A stretch of 64,000 nucleotides of DNA from Amycolatopsis lexingtonensis (GCF_014873755.1 NZ_JADBEG010000001.1:7476501-7540500), one strand, 5' to 3'. Positions 32,039 through 43,682 are shown, numbered from the stretch's first letter. Made by a program: numbers and translations. Notes: generated by a model not told the origin, from the letters alone.

Positions 32039-32992
32039 GTGAGCTCCTCCGAAGCGCCTCTCCCCGAGGCGCCGATCGACGCCGAGCCCATCAAGGCGGT
32101 CCCGGTGCGCCGCTACGGGCGCTGGGTGGCCGGCGTGATCATCCTGTTCGTGGCGTTCATCGTGGTCCGCAGCGTGATCACGAACGACGCGCTGCAGTGG
32201 CCGGTCGTCGGGGACTACCTCTTCGACGACCGGATCCTGCGCGGTCTGCAGAACACGTTGATCCTGACGGTGATCTCGATGCTGATCGGGATCGTCGGCG
32301 GCATCCTGCTGGCCGTCATGCGGCTTTCGCCGAACCCGCTGACCTCGGGCGCGGCGGCGGTGTACATCTGGCTGTTCCGCGGAACCCCGCTGATCACGCA
32401 GCTGATCATCTGGAACTTCCTAGCCCTGGCCTATCCCAGGCTCGGGCTCGGGGTGCCGTTCGGGCCCGAGTTCGTCAGCTGGGACACCAACCAGCTGATC
32501 ACGCAGTTCACCGCGTCGCTGCTCGGCCTCGGACTCAACGAAGCCGCGTACATGGCGGAGATCGTGCGAGGCGGCATCCAGTCGGTCGACGACGGTCAGC
32601 TGGAAGCGGCGAGCGCGCTCGGCATGAGCCGGACGAAGACGCTCCGGCGGATCATCCTCCCGCAGGCCATGCGGGTGATCATCCCGCCGACCGGCAACGA
32701 GACGATCTCCATGCTGAAGACGACGGCGCTGGTCGTCGTCATCGGGTACTACGAACTGATGGTCGCGGTGCAGACGATCTACGCGCAGAACTACAAGACC
32801 GTGCCCCTGCTGCTCACCGCCGGGGCCTGGTACCTGTTCATGACGTCGGTGCTGACGCTGATCCAGATCCAGATCGAGAAGCGGTTCGCGCGCGGTACCT
32901 CGCGGGGTGAGGCGAACAAGACCAGGTGGGCGGGCCGGATGCTGGGCTTCCGGTTCGGCTCCGGGGCCAGCGGCGGAGGGGGGAAGGTCTGA
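32039..32992 (+). CDS. Amino-acid ABC transporter permease
   Basis: A 317-aa HisM/GlnP-type permease. After a short cytoplasmic tail there are five or more hydrophobic helices. The ATPase-coupling loop is [20 protein letters not shown], followed by [19 protein letters not shown]. It has an N-terminal extension of about 45 residues and a C-terminal basic tail, common in actinomycete versions. GTG at 32039 has AAGGA 8 nt upstream. It presumably homodimerises and works with the lipoprotein and ATPase encoded on each side. The stop overlaps the ATPase start (TGATG). Confidence 0.92.
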   Translation: MSSSEAPLPEAPIDAEPIKAVPVRRYGRWVAGVIILFVAFIVVRSVITNDALQWPVVGDYLFDDRILRGLQNTLILTVISMLIGIVGGILLAVMRLSPNPLTSGAAAVYIWLFRGTPLITQLIIWNFLALAYPRLGLGVPFGPEFVSWDTNQLITQFTASLLGLGLNEAAYMAEIVRGGIQSVDDGQLEAASALGMSRTKTLRRIILPQAMRVIIPPTGNETISMLKTTALVVVIGYYELMVAVQTIYAQNYKTVPLLLTAGAWYLFMTSVLTLIQIQIEKRFARGTSRGEANKTRWAGRMLGFRFGSGASGGGGKV

Positions 32993-33765
32993 TGACTCCG
33001 GTCGTTTCCGCGCAGAAGATCTGCAAGAGCTTCGGCAGCGTCGACGTCCTCAAGGGCATCGACCTCGAGGTGCACGAGCGCGAGGTGCTCTGCCTGATCG
33101 GGCCGTCCGGCTCGGGCAAGTCGACGCTCCTGCGCTGCATCAACCACCTCGAGAAGATCGACGCCGGCCGGCTCTACGTCGACGGTGTGCTCGTCGGCTA
33201 CCGGCAGCGCGGCGACAAGCTGCACGAGCTGCGGGAGAAGGAAGTCGCGTTCCAGCGCAAGGACATCGGCATGGTGTTCCAGCGCTTCAACCTCTTCCCG
33301 CACATGACGGCGCTCGAGAACATCATGGAGGCGCCGATCCAGGTTCGGCGCGAGCCGAAGGCCCAGGTGCGCCAGCGCGCGCTGGAGCTGCTGGACCGCG
33401 TAGGTCTCGGCGACAAGGCGAAAAACTACCCGGCACAGCTGTCCGGCGGGCAGCAGCAGCGCGTCGCGATCGCCCGGGCGCTGGCGATGCAGCCGAAGCT
33501 GATGCTGTTCGACGAGCCGACGTCCGCGCTGGACCCGGAGCTCGTCGGCGACGTCCTCGGCGTGATGAAGCAGCTCGCCAAGGACGGCATGACCATGGTC
33601 GTCGTCACGCACGAGATGCAGTTCGCGCGCGAGGTGGCGGACAAGGTCCTGTTCATGGACGGCGGCGTCGTCGTCGAAGAGGGCCCGCCCGACCAGGTCA
33701 TCGGGAGTCCGCGCGAGGAGCGGACCAAATCGTTCCTCGCCCGGGTGCTCAACCCGAACGCCTGA
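32992..33765 (+). CDS. Amino-acid ABC transporter ATP-binding protein
   Basis: A 257-aa GlnQ/HisP-type ATPase: Walker [22 protein letters not shown]-loop [18 protein letters not shown], signature [17 protein letters not shown], Walker [21 protein letters not shown] and H-loop [17 protein letters not shown] at 32992 is chosen because it overlaps the permease stop by one base; the open frame extends upstream inside the permease, but that part is not coding. It completes the polar-amino-acid importer operon 31090-33765. Confidence 0.94.
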   Translation: MTPVVSAQKICKSFGSVDVLKGIDLEVHEREVLCLIGPSGSGKSTLLRCINHLEKIDAGRLYVDGVLVGYRQRGDKLHELREKEVAFQRKDIGMVFQRFNLFPHMTALENIMEAPIQVRREPKAQVRQRALELLDRVGLGDKAKNYPAQLSGGQQQRVAIARALAMQPKLMLFDEPTSALDPELVGDVLGVMKQLAKDGMTMVVVTHEMQFAREVADKVLFMDGGVVVEEGPPDQVIGSPREERTKSFLARVLNPNA

Positions 33766-33798
33766 CTGAACCGTCCGGATTCGCTATTTTGAAAGCGG

Positions 33799-36135
33799 GT
33801 GACAGAGGGGGCTGCCATTTTGACGACCGAAAGCGCGCTGCCCCCTCTCGACCCGTTCGCCGGTATTCCCGATCGCCGCTATGAGGTCAAGGCCGCCGAT
33901 CTACTGAAACCCGGCAACGCGGGCCTGATGCGGTGGCGGCGTCAGGCCACGAACGCGCCGATCGTCTACGTCGAGGACGCCTACATCACCGGCACGCTCG
34001 ACCTGCGCGCCGCGGACCTCAAGTACCTCTTCCGGTTCGAGCGCTGCCGGTTCGAGCACCCGCCGGACGTGCGTGAAGCCAATTTGCTCGGGCTGGTGTT
34101 CCGCAAGTGCTGGCTGCCCGGGCTCAAGGCCCGCAACATGCGCAGCCGCAACGACGTCCGGCTGATCCGCAGCGTCGTCCAGGTCGACGGCGCCGACCGC
34201 GAGATCGAGGAGACGACCGTCCAGCGCGGCGACGACCGCGAACGCGGGATGCCGAACGCCGCCGTCAACTTCACCGACGCGGTGATCGAGGGGTCGATGG
34301 TGCTCACCCGCACCGTCATCTCGCACCCGCACGGGAAGGCGATCCACGCCGACCGGCTCGTGCTGACCGGCGCGCTGCTTGCGTACCGGATGGTCGCGAA
34401 CGGCGAAGTCCGGCTCCCCGGCCTGCGGACCGGCGGTAACGTCAACTTTTCCGGCGCCACGCTGAACAACCCGGACGGCTTCGCGCTCAACGGCAACGGC
34501 CTGCACATCGGCGGCAGCCTGCTGTGCGAAGTCGACAACTACGGGCCCGCCAGCCAGCGCAAGCGCTTCTCCGCGACGGGGATCGTGTACCTGCCGAGCG
34601 CCACCGTCGACAGCGACATCGTCATGCGTGAAGCGAAGCTGACGGTGTCCCAGCACGGGCCGATCGCCGTCGACGCGTGGAAGTCGAACGACCCGTACCT
34701 GGACCCGCGGCCCGCGCTGGTCGCCGACCGCCTGCGCGTCGACGGCAACGTCGAGCTTTCGGACGGTCTTCAGGCGCTGGGGACGTTGCGCATGGTCAAC
34801 GCCCGCATCGGCGGCTCGCTGCGGCTGGCCGGCGCCGAGGTGCGGGTCGAGCGCGGCAAGTCGCAGCCGTACTACGACCGCGCGCTGCACCTGGACGGCA
34901 CCGAGATCGGCGGCGACATCGAGGCGACCAGCCTTCGGGTGCCCGCGGGGCAGCTGCGGCTGGCGGACGTCACGGTCGGCGGCAACTTCCTGGCGTGGAA
35001 CTCGATGTTCCGCCACCCGGGCCGGGACGTGTTCTCGGCCCGCCGGTCCAAGATCGCGGGCAACTTCCAGCTGACGGACGCCACGATCCACGGCACCCTG
35101 CGCCTGCAAGGCGTCGAGGTCGGCGGTTCGATCAACCTGGCAGGCACGCGCCTGACGGAGCCGGGCCTGCGCGCGACCAGCAGTTTTTCGCTCGACGTCC
35201 GCACCGGCCGGATCGGCCGCGACCTGACGCTCCGCGACAACAACGGCCGCCCGTTCACCGCCGAGGGCGGCGTCAACCTGGACGGCGCCCAGGTCGCGCG
35301 GCGCTTGGACCTGCGGGGTTCGGAGCTGCGCTCGCTGCCGCCGTTCCACGTGGCCCTCGACGCGGGCGACGTCGCGGCGGACGAGTTCACGCTGACGCCC
35401 AACTTGCCGCCGGAAGGCCGGATCGTGCTGCGCCGCGCGCACTGCGGAACGCTGACCGACAACGACGAGTTCTGGGCCGCGTCCAGCGGCATCGAGCTGG
35501 AGGACTTCCGCTACGACGCGCTGGCCCGCGGCATCCCCCTCGACGACGACAAGGCCCTCGACCACCGCATCGAGCTGTTGCGCAAAGCGATGCGCGGTTA
35601 CCGGCCGGGCCCGTACGACCAGCTGGCCCACATGCTGCGCGCGGCGGGCAACGAAGAGCACGCGTCGACGGTCGCCCTGCGCAAGCAGCAGTTCCGGTAC
35701 GAGGCCCTGGCCCGCGGCTTCAAGTTCTTCGGCCCGGGCGTCCGGCTGTGGAGCTGGCTGCAGCGCTCGATGGTCGGCTACGGCTACCGCCCGGTCCGCG
35801 CCCTCGGCTGGCTGCTGATGCTGCTGGTGCTGGGCAGCCTGTGGTTCGGCTTGGGCACGGACGACTGCATCCACTGGGTGAACTCGGACCCGGCCCACCA
35901 GATCATCGCGAACGGCCGCCGCTGCGTGGTGAACCAGCAGGACACGGGCCTGCAGTGGAACCCGGTGATCTACACGGCGGACCTGCTGGTCCCGATCGTG
36001 GACTTCGGCAACAAGTCGAGGTGGTACATGCACGGCCCGGACAACTGGGTGGCGGCGGGCTTCACGGCGTCGGGCTGGATCCTGGCAACCACGGTGGCGG
36101 CGGGCGTGAGCCGCATGCTGCGGCGGGACAACTGA
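33799..36135 (+). CDS. Large beta-helix protein with C-terminal membrane segments, function unknown
   Basis: A 778-aa protein. From about 50 to 570 there are successive ~20-residue coils with hydrophobic turns, for example GGSLRLAGAEVRVERGK, GGDIEATSLRVPAGQLRLAD, VGGNFLAWNSMFRHPGR and GSINLAGTRLTEPGLRA, which suggests a right-handed beta-helix related to pentapeptide or bactofilin-like solenoids. A helical section with DQLAHMLRAAGNEEHAS follows, then two membrane helices (about 672-690 and 750-772). GTG at 33799 follows TATTTT at 33785-33790 by 8 nt, so it may be leaderless. It stands 33 nt after the amino-acid importer, but a shared role is not evident. Some homologues are called oxidoreductases without good reason. 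Confidence 0.75.
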   Translation: MTEGAAILTTESALPPLDPFAGIPDRRYEVKAADLLKPGNAGLMRWRRQATNAPIVYVEDAYITGTLDLRAADLKYLFRFERCRFEHPPDVREANLLGLVFRKCWLPGLKARNMRSRNDVRLIRSVVQVDGADREIEETTVQRGDDRERGMPNAAVNFTDAVIEGSMVLTRTVISHPHGKAIHADRLVLTGALLAYRMVANGEVRLPGLRTGGNVNFSGATLNNPDGFALNGNGLHIGGSLLCEVDNYGPASQRKRFSATGIVYLPSATVDSDIVMREAKLTVSQHGPIAVDAWKSNDPYLDPRPALVADRLRVDGNVELSDGLQALGTLRMVNARIGGSLRLAGAEVRVERGKSQPYYDRALHLDGTEIGGDIEATSLRVPAGQLRLADVTVGGNFLAWNSMFRHPGRDVFSARRSKIAGNFQLTDATIHGTLRLQGVEVGGSINLAGTRLTEPGLRATSSFSLDVRTGRIGRDLTLRDNNGRPFTAEGGVNLDGAQVARRLDLRGSELRSLPPFHVALDAGDVAADEFTLTPNLPPEGRIVLRRAHCGTLTDNDEFWAASSGIELEDFRYDALARGIPLDDDKALDHRIELLRKAMRGYRPGPYDQLAHMLRAAGNEEHASTVALRKQQFRYEALARGFKFFGPGVRLWSWLQRSMVGYGYRPVRALGWLLMLLVLGSLWFGLGTDDCIHWVNSDPAHQIIANGRRCVVNQQDTGLQWNPVIYTADLLVPIVDFGNKSRWYMHGPDNWVAAGFTASGWILATTVAAGVSRMLRRDN

Positions 36136-36338
36136 GGGAACCCAGCCCGACCCCGAGCAGCCCCCACCCTCTCCGGGGGGCGTCCCCAGTCCAGTCTATC
36201 GGCGGTGGACGACGATGCCGGTCGATCCGGGCGTTCCGGCCGAAGCCATCCACATCACCCGTTCGGCATCCACAGGCCCGCGACCGACGCCGGGCACCGA
36301 CCGGCGAGCCCCATGGGAGTTCCCTAACACCGGTCGCT

Positions 36339-36357
36339 GACATACCCTCGGTATGTC
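36339..36357. promoter_or_regulatory. Palindrome upstream of the SRPBCC gene
   Basis: GACATACC-CTC-GGTATGTC is an exact 8-bp inverted repeat. It contains an in-frame ATG (36353) that could be mistaken for the gene start, but a good ribosome-binding site lies after it, so it is more likely an operator or promoter element. Confidence 0.6.
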
Positions 36358-36376
36358 CCTCAGCGCGGAGGTCCCC

Positions 36377-36847
36377 TTGAACGCACCCGACGCCACCGGC
36401 CGGATCGAGATCGGCGCGGCGCCCGAAACCGTGTACGACCTGGTCAGTGACCCCGGGAAGCTGGCGGAGGTCGCCGAGGAGTACGCCGGGCACCGGTGGG
36501 TCGGCGGCTCCTCCGAGCCCGCCGTCGGCGCGAAGTTCCGCGGGCGCAACCGGCGGGGCTTCCGGCGCTGGAGCACGCTCTCGACCATCACCGACGCCGA
36601 GCCCGGGCGGCGGTTCGGGTTCGAGGTGACCTCGGTCGCCGGGTTGCCCGTCGCGCGGTGGCAGTACGACTTCGAAGCCACGGACGACGGCTGCGTCGTC
36701 GTCGAAAGCATGTGGGAGCGGCGGCCGGCGTGGTTCAAGGTGCCGACGTCGACCGTCACCGGGGTGTGGCACCGCGGCGAGGCCAACGCGGCCAACATCG
36801 CCACCACCCTGGCCCGGCTGAAGCGGGCCGCCGAAGCTAGTCGATGA
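36377..36847 (+). CDS. SRPBCC-family (polyketide cyclase/START-like) protein
   Basis: A 156-aa protein of the SRPBCC superfamily: IEIGAAPETVYDLVSDPGKL at the N-terminus, then GSSEPAVGAKFRGRNR and a C-terminal amphipathic helix. The fold is a hydrophobic-cavity binder used for lipids, polyketides or heat-shock clients; nothing here fixes the ligand. TTG at 36377 is preferred to ATG 36353, because GGAGG at 36367-36371 is 5 nt before the TTG and the ATG lies inside a palindrome. The 3' end overlaps the convergent SMI1/KNR4 gene by 11 nt. Confidence 0.78.
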   Translation: MNAPDATGRIEIGAAPETVYDLVSDPGKLAEVAEEYAGHRWVGGSSEPAVGAKFRGRNRRGFRRWSTLSTITDAEPGRRFGFEVTSVAGLPVARWQYDFEATDDGCVVVESMWERRPAWFKVPTSTVTGVWHRGEANAANIATTLARLKRAAEASR

Positions 36848-37412
36848 AGCGGGACCAGAACGGGATGTAGCGGGGGCCGTCCGGCGGTGCCGTCGAGATG
36901 CCGCCCGTCGCGAACTCGCGGTTCAGGTAATCACGCAGGTCGCTGCCGTAGACGATGATGTCCGTCTGGTACACCGACAGCACCGGATAACCGACCGTGC
37001 CCGCCAGGCCGGGCAAGTAGCGGTGCCCGCACACCGGCACCAGCTGCGGCACGTCGGCCAGGCGCCGCCGGGCTTCGCGGACCGCGTCCTCCGGGCCGAC
37101 CGGGCGGGTGCCCCAGTCGGGGAGCCAGAAGCCGTTGTGCTCGACGTCGTACAGCACGCCGTCGACCGGCCATGCCAAACGTTTGCGCAGCTGCTCGGGG
37201 TTGCCGCAGCGCCAGTCGGGCCAGCGGTCGCCGATGGGGACGCCGGCGGACAGGAACGTGCGGTGGTCCGCGGCGAAGCGGAAGCCGAACCGGCGCTCGA
37301 CGTCGTCGAGTTCGGCTTCGCTCAGCCCCGGGCGCACCGGTTCCCGGAGGTTCTCCTGCAGGTGCCGTGCCTCCTCGGGGGTGAGGGCGCCGGCCGGCTG
37401 GACGGGGGTCAT
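36837..37412 (-). CDS. SMI1/KNR4-family protein
   Basis: A 191-aa protein. The opening GLSEAELDDVERRFGFRFAA then DHRTFLSAGVPIGDRWPDWR is the SMI1/KNR4 signature, followed by VDGVLYDVEHNGFWLPDWG and a C-terminal LSVYQTDIIVYGSDLRDYL. In bacteria this fold is often an immunity protein of contact-dependent or polymorphic toxin systems, but many copies are orphans. No toxin gene is visible nearby, so an immunity role is not supported here. ATG at 37410-37412; the gene stands alone. Confidence 0.78.
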   Translation of the reverse strand: MTPVQPAGALTPEEARHLQENLREPVRPGLSEAELDDVERRFGFRFAADHRTFLSAGVPIGDRWPDWRCGNPEQLRKRLAWPVDGVLYDVEHNGFWLPDWGTRPVGPEDAVREARRRLADVPQLVPVCGHRYLPGLAGTVGYPVLSVYQTDIIVYGSDLRDYLNREFATGGISTAPPDGPRYIPFWSRFID

Positions 37413-37548
37413 GAGCCGAGCCTAAGCGGCGGCTCACCGGCTCGCGCGTCCTTTTTCGACCGGCCTGGGTGACCTCGGAGGGGTGAGTTTGTTCTCTCAT
37501 CGGCCCGACCGTGGAACACAGCGTGAGCGCGTGTAGTTCACTCATGCC

Positions 37549-39393
37549 GTGACTTCCCCACGACCGCAGAGCCGCGTGCGTGCCCCCGAGCTGCGCGGCG
37601 ACGTCTGGCTGAACACCGGCGGCCGCGCGCTGACCCTCGCCGAGCTGCGCGGGCGCATCGTGCTGCTGGACTTCTGGACCAGCGGCTGCATCAACTGCCT
37701 CCACGTGCTCGACGAGCTGCGCCCGCTCGAGGCCGAGTTCGCGGACGTGCTGGTCACGATCGGTGTCCACTCCCCGAAGTTCCTGCACGAGGGCGAGCGC
37801 GCGTCGATCGAAGCCGCCGTCCGGCGCTACGACGTGCACCACCCCGTGGTCAACGACCCGAAGATGGAGCTGTGGTCGCAGTACGCGGTCCGCGCGTGGC
37901 CGACGCTCGCGGTCGTCGACCCCGAGGGTTACGTCGTGCACGTCGCCGCCGGCGAAGGACACGAAGAAGCGCTGCGCCGGGTGATCACCGACCTCGTCGC
38001 GAAGCACGAAGCGAAGGGGACGCTCCGCCGCGGCGGCAGCCCGTACGTCCCGGTCGAAGAGCAGGTCAGCGAGCTGCGGTTCCCGAGCAAGGCCGTCGCC
38101 ACCGCCGAGGGGCGGATCCTCGTCGCGGACACCGGGCACCACGCGATCGTCGAGTTCGCCTCGGACGGCGAGACCGTCATCCGCCGCTTCGGCAGCGGCG
38201 CCCGCGGCGGCCAGGACGGCCCGTTCGACGTCGCGACCTTCGCCGAGCCGTCGGGCATCGCGCTCCTGCCGTACGACGTCGCCGAGCGCGTCGGCTACCA
38301 CGCCGTCGTCGCGGACACCGCCGGCCACCGGCTGCGCGGCCTCGACCTCATCACCGGCGAGGTGACGACCGTCGCCGGCACCGGCGCCCAGTGGCGCAGC
38401 GGGCCGGACTCGGGCAAGGGCACCACGGTCGATCTCACGAGTCCCTGGGACGTCGCCTGGTGGGGCCCGGCGGGCGGGGTCGTCGTCGCGATGGCGGGCA
38501 ACCACACGCTGGGCGTGTTCGACCCGGTGTCGGGCACGATCCGCCGCTTCGCCGGGACGACCGTCGAAGGGATGCGAGACGGCGACGTCGGCGAAGCGTT
38601 CTTCGCACAGACGTCCGGCCTGGCCGTGGAGGGCGACAAGCTGTGGCTCGTCGACGCGGAGACGTCGGCGCTGCGCTGGATCGAGCCCGACGGCGAGTCC
38701 TTCACCGTCCACACGGCGATCGGCATCGACCTCTTCTCCTTCGGCCACACCGACGGCCCGGCCGACAAGGCGCTGCTGCAGCACCCCCTGGGCCTCGCCG
38801 TGCTGCCCGGCGACAAGATCGCGATCGCCGACACTTACAACGGCGCGGTCCGCGCCTTCGACGTCTTCACCCGCCAGGTGACCACGATCGCGACCGGCCT
38901 CGCCGAGCCGCAGGGGCTGCTGTCGCACGAGGGCGAGCTGCTGGTCGTCGAGTCCGCGGGCAACCGCGTAGGCCGGCTGCCGGCGAGCGAGCCGACGGTC
39001 GTGGCCGGCGACGCGCACGCCGTGCGCCGTCCGCCGACGGTGCTCGCGCCGGGCGAGATCGACTTTTCGGTGGTGTTCACGGCCCCGCCCGGCGAGAAGC
39101 TGGACGACCGCTTCGGGCCGTCGACGCGCCTGGAGATCAGCGCGTCGCCGCCCGAGCTGCTGGCCGACGGCGTCGGCACCGGCACGGACCTGACCCGCAA
39201 GATCCGCCTGGCCGACGGCGTCACCGAGGGTGTTCTGCAGGTCGTGGCTCAAGCCGCGAGCTGCGACGACGGCGGCGAGCACCCGGCGTGCCGGATCACG
39301 AGGCAGGACTGGGGCGTCCCGATCCGGCTCGAAAAGGGCGGGGCGAACGAGCTCAGCCTGGTCATGGCCGGTGCACCGCGCACCGACGGGTAA
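37549..39393 (+). CDS. Thioredoxin-like / NHL-repeat protein (NHLRC2-like)
   Basis: A 614-aa protein with two parts. Residues 1-165 are a thioredoxin-like fold with a redox pair in WTSGCINCLHVLDEL (CINC), then VLVTIGVHSPKFLHEGE and a cis-Pro loop VRAWPTLAVVDPEG. Residues 180-480 are an NHL beta-propeller, with repeats such as VADTGHHAIVEFASDGE, VVADTAGHRLRGLDL and IADTYNGAVRAFD. The C-terminal 130 residues form an extra beta domain. The architecture matches NHLRC2-type proteins, whose function in bacteria is unsettled. No signal peptide is seen. GTG 37549 is used; a leaderless start is possible. The GroES-like gene follows after 1 nt. Confidence 0.85.
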   Translation: MTSPRPQSRVRAPELRGDVWLNTGGRALTLAELRGRIVLLDFWTSGCINCLHVLDELRPLEAEFADVLVTIGVHSPKFLHEGERASIEAAVRRYDVHHPVVNDPKMELWSQYAVRAWPTLAVVDPEGYVVHVAAGEGHEEALRRVITDLVAKHEAKGTLRRGGSPYVPVEEQVSELRFPSKAVATAEGRILVADTGHHAIVEFASDGETVIRRFGSGARGGQDGPFDVATFAEPSGIALLPYDVAERVGYHAVVADTAGHRLRGLDLITGEVTTVAGTGAQWRSGPDSGKGTTVDLTSPWDVAWWGPAGGVVVAMAGNHTLGVFDPVSGTIRRFAGTTVEGMRDGDVGEAFFAQTSGLAVEGDKLWLVDAETSALRWIEPDGESFTVHTAIGIDLFSFGHTDGPADKALLQHPLGLAVLPGDKIAIADTYNGAVRAFDVFTRQVTTIATGLAEPQGLLSHEGELLVVESAGNRVGRLPASEPTVVAGDAHAVRRPPTVLAPGEIDFSVVFTAPPGEKLDDRFGPSTRLEISASPPELLADGVGTGTDLTRKIRLADGVTEGVLQVVAQAASCDDGGEHPACRITRQDWGVPIRLEKGGANELSLVMAGAPRTDG

Positions 39394-39394
39394 C

Positions 39395-39727
39395 ATGCAC
39401 GCCGTGTCTGACGGGGCGAAACTCGAGATCCAGATGCTGCACGACCGCGTCCTCGTGCGGCTGTCCCCCGAGGAAGGCGAGCGCCGCAGCAGCGGCGGCA
39501 TCGTGATCCCCGCTACGGCGCAGGTCGCACGCCGGCTCGCCTGGGGTGATGTACTGGGCGTGGGCAACAGCGTGCGGAACGTCAAGACCGGCGACCGCGT
39601 GCTCTTCAACCCGGAGGACCAGCTCGAGGTCGAAATCCAGGGCGAAGGGCACCTGGTGATGCGCGAACGCGACATCCACGCGGTCGCCACGGAGCGAACC
39701 GAGCACGGCACGGGGCTCTACCTGTAG
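39395..39727 (+). CDS. GroES-like co-chaperonin family protein
   Basis: A 110-aa protein of the Cpn10 fold: LHDRVLVRLSPEEGERRSSG, GIVIPATAQVARRLAWGDVL, then VKTGDRVLFNPEDQLEVEIQ and DIHAV near the end. It is longer and more diverged than housekeeping GroES, and lacks the normal mobile-loop sequence, so it is probably a second Cpn10-like protein rather than the main co-chaperonin. ATG 39395 lies 1 nt after the NHL gene stop; a GTG at 39404 is an alternative. It is likely co-transcribed with the thioredoxin/NHL gene. Confidence 0.82.
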   Translation: MHAVSDGAKLEIQMLHDRVLVRLSPEEGERRSSGGIVIPATAQVARRLAWGDVLGVGNSVRNVKTGDRVLFNPEDQLEVEIQGEGHLVMRERDIHAVATERTEHGTGLYL

Positions 39728-39770
39728 GCGGTGAGCCGCAGGCGAGTCGGGTCCCGCGGAGGGCGAGGGC

Positions 39771-42023
<2,253 letters not shown>

Positions 42024-42027
42024 GTTG

Positions 42028-42735
42028 TCAGCGAAGGACCATGCACCCCGCCTCCTCGAAGTCGCGCAACCAGGCCGGCTCCCGGAAGTGCTTGTTCCAC
42101 CGCAGATCCAGCTTGTCCAATTTGGACAATTGAGCGACCGACGCCGGGAGGGAGACCAGCGCGTTCTCCCGCAGGTCGAGCTGACGCAGCTCGCTCAGCA
42201 AACCGATCGACGACGGCAACGCGGTCAGCCGGTTGCCCCGCAGGTGCAGCTCCCGCAACGCCTTGAGCGCACCGATCGACTCCGGCAACGCGGTCAGCTC
42301 GTTGCGGTACAGCCGGAGTTCGCGCAGGGACGCAAATCCCGACAGATCGGCGGGCAGCGCCGTGAGCCGGTTGTCCGTGCAGCCCAGGTACCGCAACCGG
42401 CCCAGCCGGCACCACGCCGCCGGGAACGCCGTGAGCCGGTTGTCGCTGACGTACAGGTACTCGGTGAGCCCGGCCAGGTCGCCCAGCTCGTCCGGCAGCG
42501 AGTCGAACGAGTTGTGCGCCAGGTCGAGCGTGTGCACCGACTCGAGCGCCGAGATCCCCGGCGGCAGCGCGGAAATCCGGTTCGCCGCCAGGTTCAGCAC
42601 GCGAAGCCCGGTCTGGGACCACAGCGACGCGGGAACCTCCGTGAGCGCGTTCTTGTACAGGTCGAGCCGGGTCAGGCCGGGTGGCAGCGCGGGCACCGAC
42701 GTCAGCCCCCGGTCGCTCAGGTCGAGGGCCGTCAC
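42028..42735 (-). CDS. Leucine-rich repeat protein
   Basis: A 235-aa protein made almost wholly of about nine 23-residue LRRs of the plant/bacterial disease-resistance type, such as LTRLDLYKNALTEVPASLW, LRVLNLAANRISALPPGIS and LRELHLRGNRLTALPSSIG. A capping segment ends in RDFEEAGCMVLR. No signal peptide or membrane helix, so it is cytoplasmic. GTG at 42733-42735 is chosen because it overlaps the stop of the XRE regulator as GTGA; the longer open frame upstream is antisense to nothing and simply reads the regulator out of frame. Translational coupling suggests it may bind or modulate that regulator. A GTCCAATTTGGAC palindrome lies inside. Confidence 0.88.
   Translation of the reverse strand: MTALDLSDRGLTSVPALPPGLTRLDLYKNALTEVPASLWSQTGLRVLNLAANRISALPPGISALESVHTLDLAHNSFDSLPDELGDLAGLTEYLYVSDNRLTAFPAAWCRLGRLRYLGCTDNRLTALPADLSGFASLRELRLYRNELTALPESIGALKALRELHLRGNRLTALPSSIGLLSELRQLDLRENALVSLPASVAQLSKLDKLDLRWNKHFREPAWLRDFEEAGCMVLR
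42115..42127. repeat. GTCCA-N3-TGGAC palindrome, copy 5
   Basis: GTCCAATTTGGAC inside the LRR gene, encoding Ser-Lys-Leu-Asp. The centre differs from the other copies while the GTCCA/TGGAC arms are kept. Confidence 0.55.
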
Positions 42736-43580
42736 GGCGACCGCCTGGTCCGGGGCAGCAGCGCCCACGTCGCCGCGTCGTCCGGAGTGGACACCTGGAC
42801 CCGCAGCCCCGGCGCCTCGGACACCGCAAGCTCGGTCAGCCGGAGGTTCATCCGCCCGGCCCGCGGGTGGTCCAGCCGCCGCAGCCGCGCCCGCGGTTCG
42901 GCCACCTCGTGCCGCGCCCACAGCTCGACGAACTCCGGGCTCAGCGCCGACAGCCGGCGGATGTCCTCCTCCCAGGACGGATCGCCGACGTGCCTGCCGT
43001 ACTCGGCGCGCATCCGCGCGACCATGTGGGGCACCTCCTCGTCGTAGTTCAGCAGGAACCGCCGCGCGTTCGGCTCGGTCACGCAGCACCACAGCAGGTT
43101 CTTGTGCAGGCACGGCATGCTGTGCCACTCCCAGAACAGCTCCTCCTGCGCCGCGTTCGACTCCAGGACGTCGAACCGGCCGTTGACGACCGTGGCGGGC
43201 AGCGGGTCCAGCGCGCGCAGCACCTCGCGCACCGCGTCCGGCACCACCTCGGCCGGCGACGGCAGCCGCGCCGGGGTCAGCTCCGCGAGCCGGTACAGGT
43301 GCTCCCGCTCGGGGTGGTCCAGCCGCAGCGTGCGCGCCACCGCGTCGAGGACCTGCCAGCTCGCGTTGATCGGCCGCCCCTGTTCGAGCCACGTGTACCA
43401 GGTGACGCCGACGCCGGCGAGCAGCGCCACCTCCTCGCGGCGCAACCCGCTGAGCCGGCGGCGCGGGCCGGGCTCGAGGCCGACCTCCGCCGGGCCGATC
43501 CGCGCCCGGCACGCCTTGAGGAACTGGCCGAGTTCCTCCCGGCGGTTCGCGTGGACCTGCGTCTGGGTCATGCGGGACAT
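42732..43580 (-). CDS. XRE-family regulator with MmyB-type ligand domain
   Basis: A 282-aa regulator. An N-terminal HTH (residues about 14-75) includes LSGLRREEVALLAGVGVTWY and WLEQGRPINASWQVLDAVAR. The C-terminal 180 residues are the MmyB-like PAS-type ligand domain: PLPATVVNGRFDVLESNAAQ, NLLWCCVTEPNARRF and RHEVAEPRARLRRLDHPRAG. This family usually controls a divergent transporter or oxidoreductase; here the divergent gene is an MFS exporter 102 nt away. ATG 43580 or ATG 43571 may be used. The LRR gene overlaps its stop and is unusual company. Confidence 0.9.
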   Translation of the reverse strand: MSRMTQTQVHANRREELGQFLKACRARIGPAEVGLEPGPRRRLSGLRREEVALLAGVGVTWYTWLEQGRPINASWQVLDAVARTLRLDHPEREHLYRLAELTPARLPSPAEVVPDAVREVLRALDPLPATVVNGRFDVLESNAAQEELFWEWHSMPCLHKNLLWCCVTEPNARRFLLNYDEEVPHMVARMRAEYGRHVGDPSWEEDIRRLSALSPEFVELWARHEVAEPRARLRRLDHPRAGRMNLRLTELAVSEAPGLRVQVSTPDDAATWALLPRTRRSP

Positions 43581-43682
43581 GGTGCCCGAGGGGTACGACA
43601 GTTTCGGTCGAAGCAGGTACTCACAGCACCAGCACCAGCAGGCTCTCTCCGAGGGCAGCCGCCGGAACGCAGGCTCGGAGCC

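Noticed and set aside
36159..36180. Hairpin after the 778-aa beta-helix gene (GCCCCC / CGGGGGGC)
   Set aside because: The stem is only about six pairs and no T-run follows, so it is not listed as a terminator.
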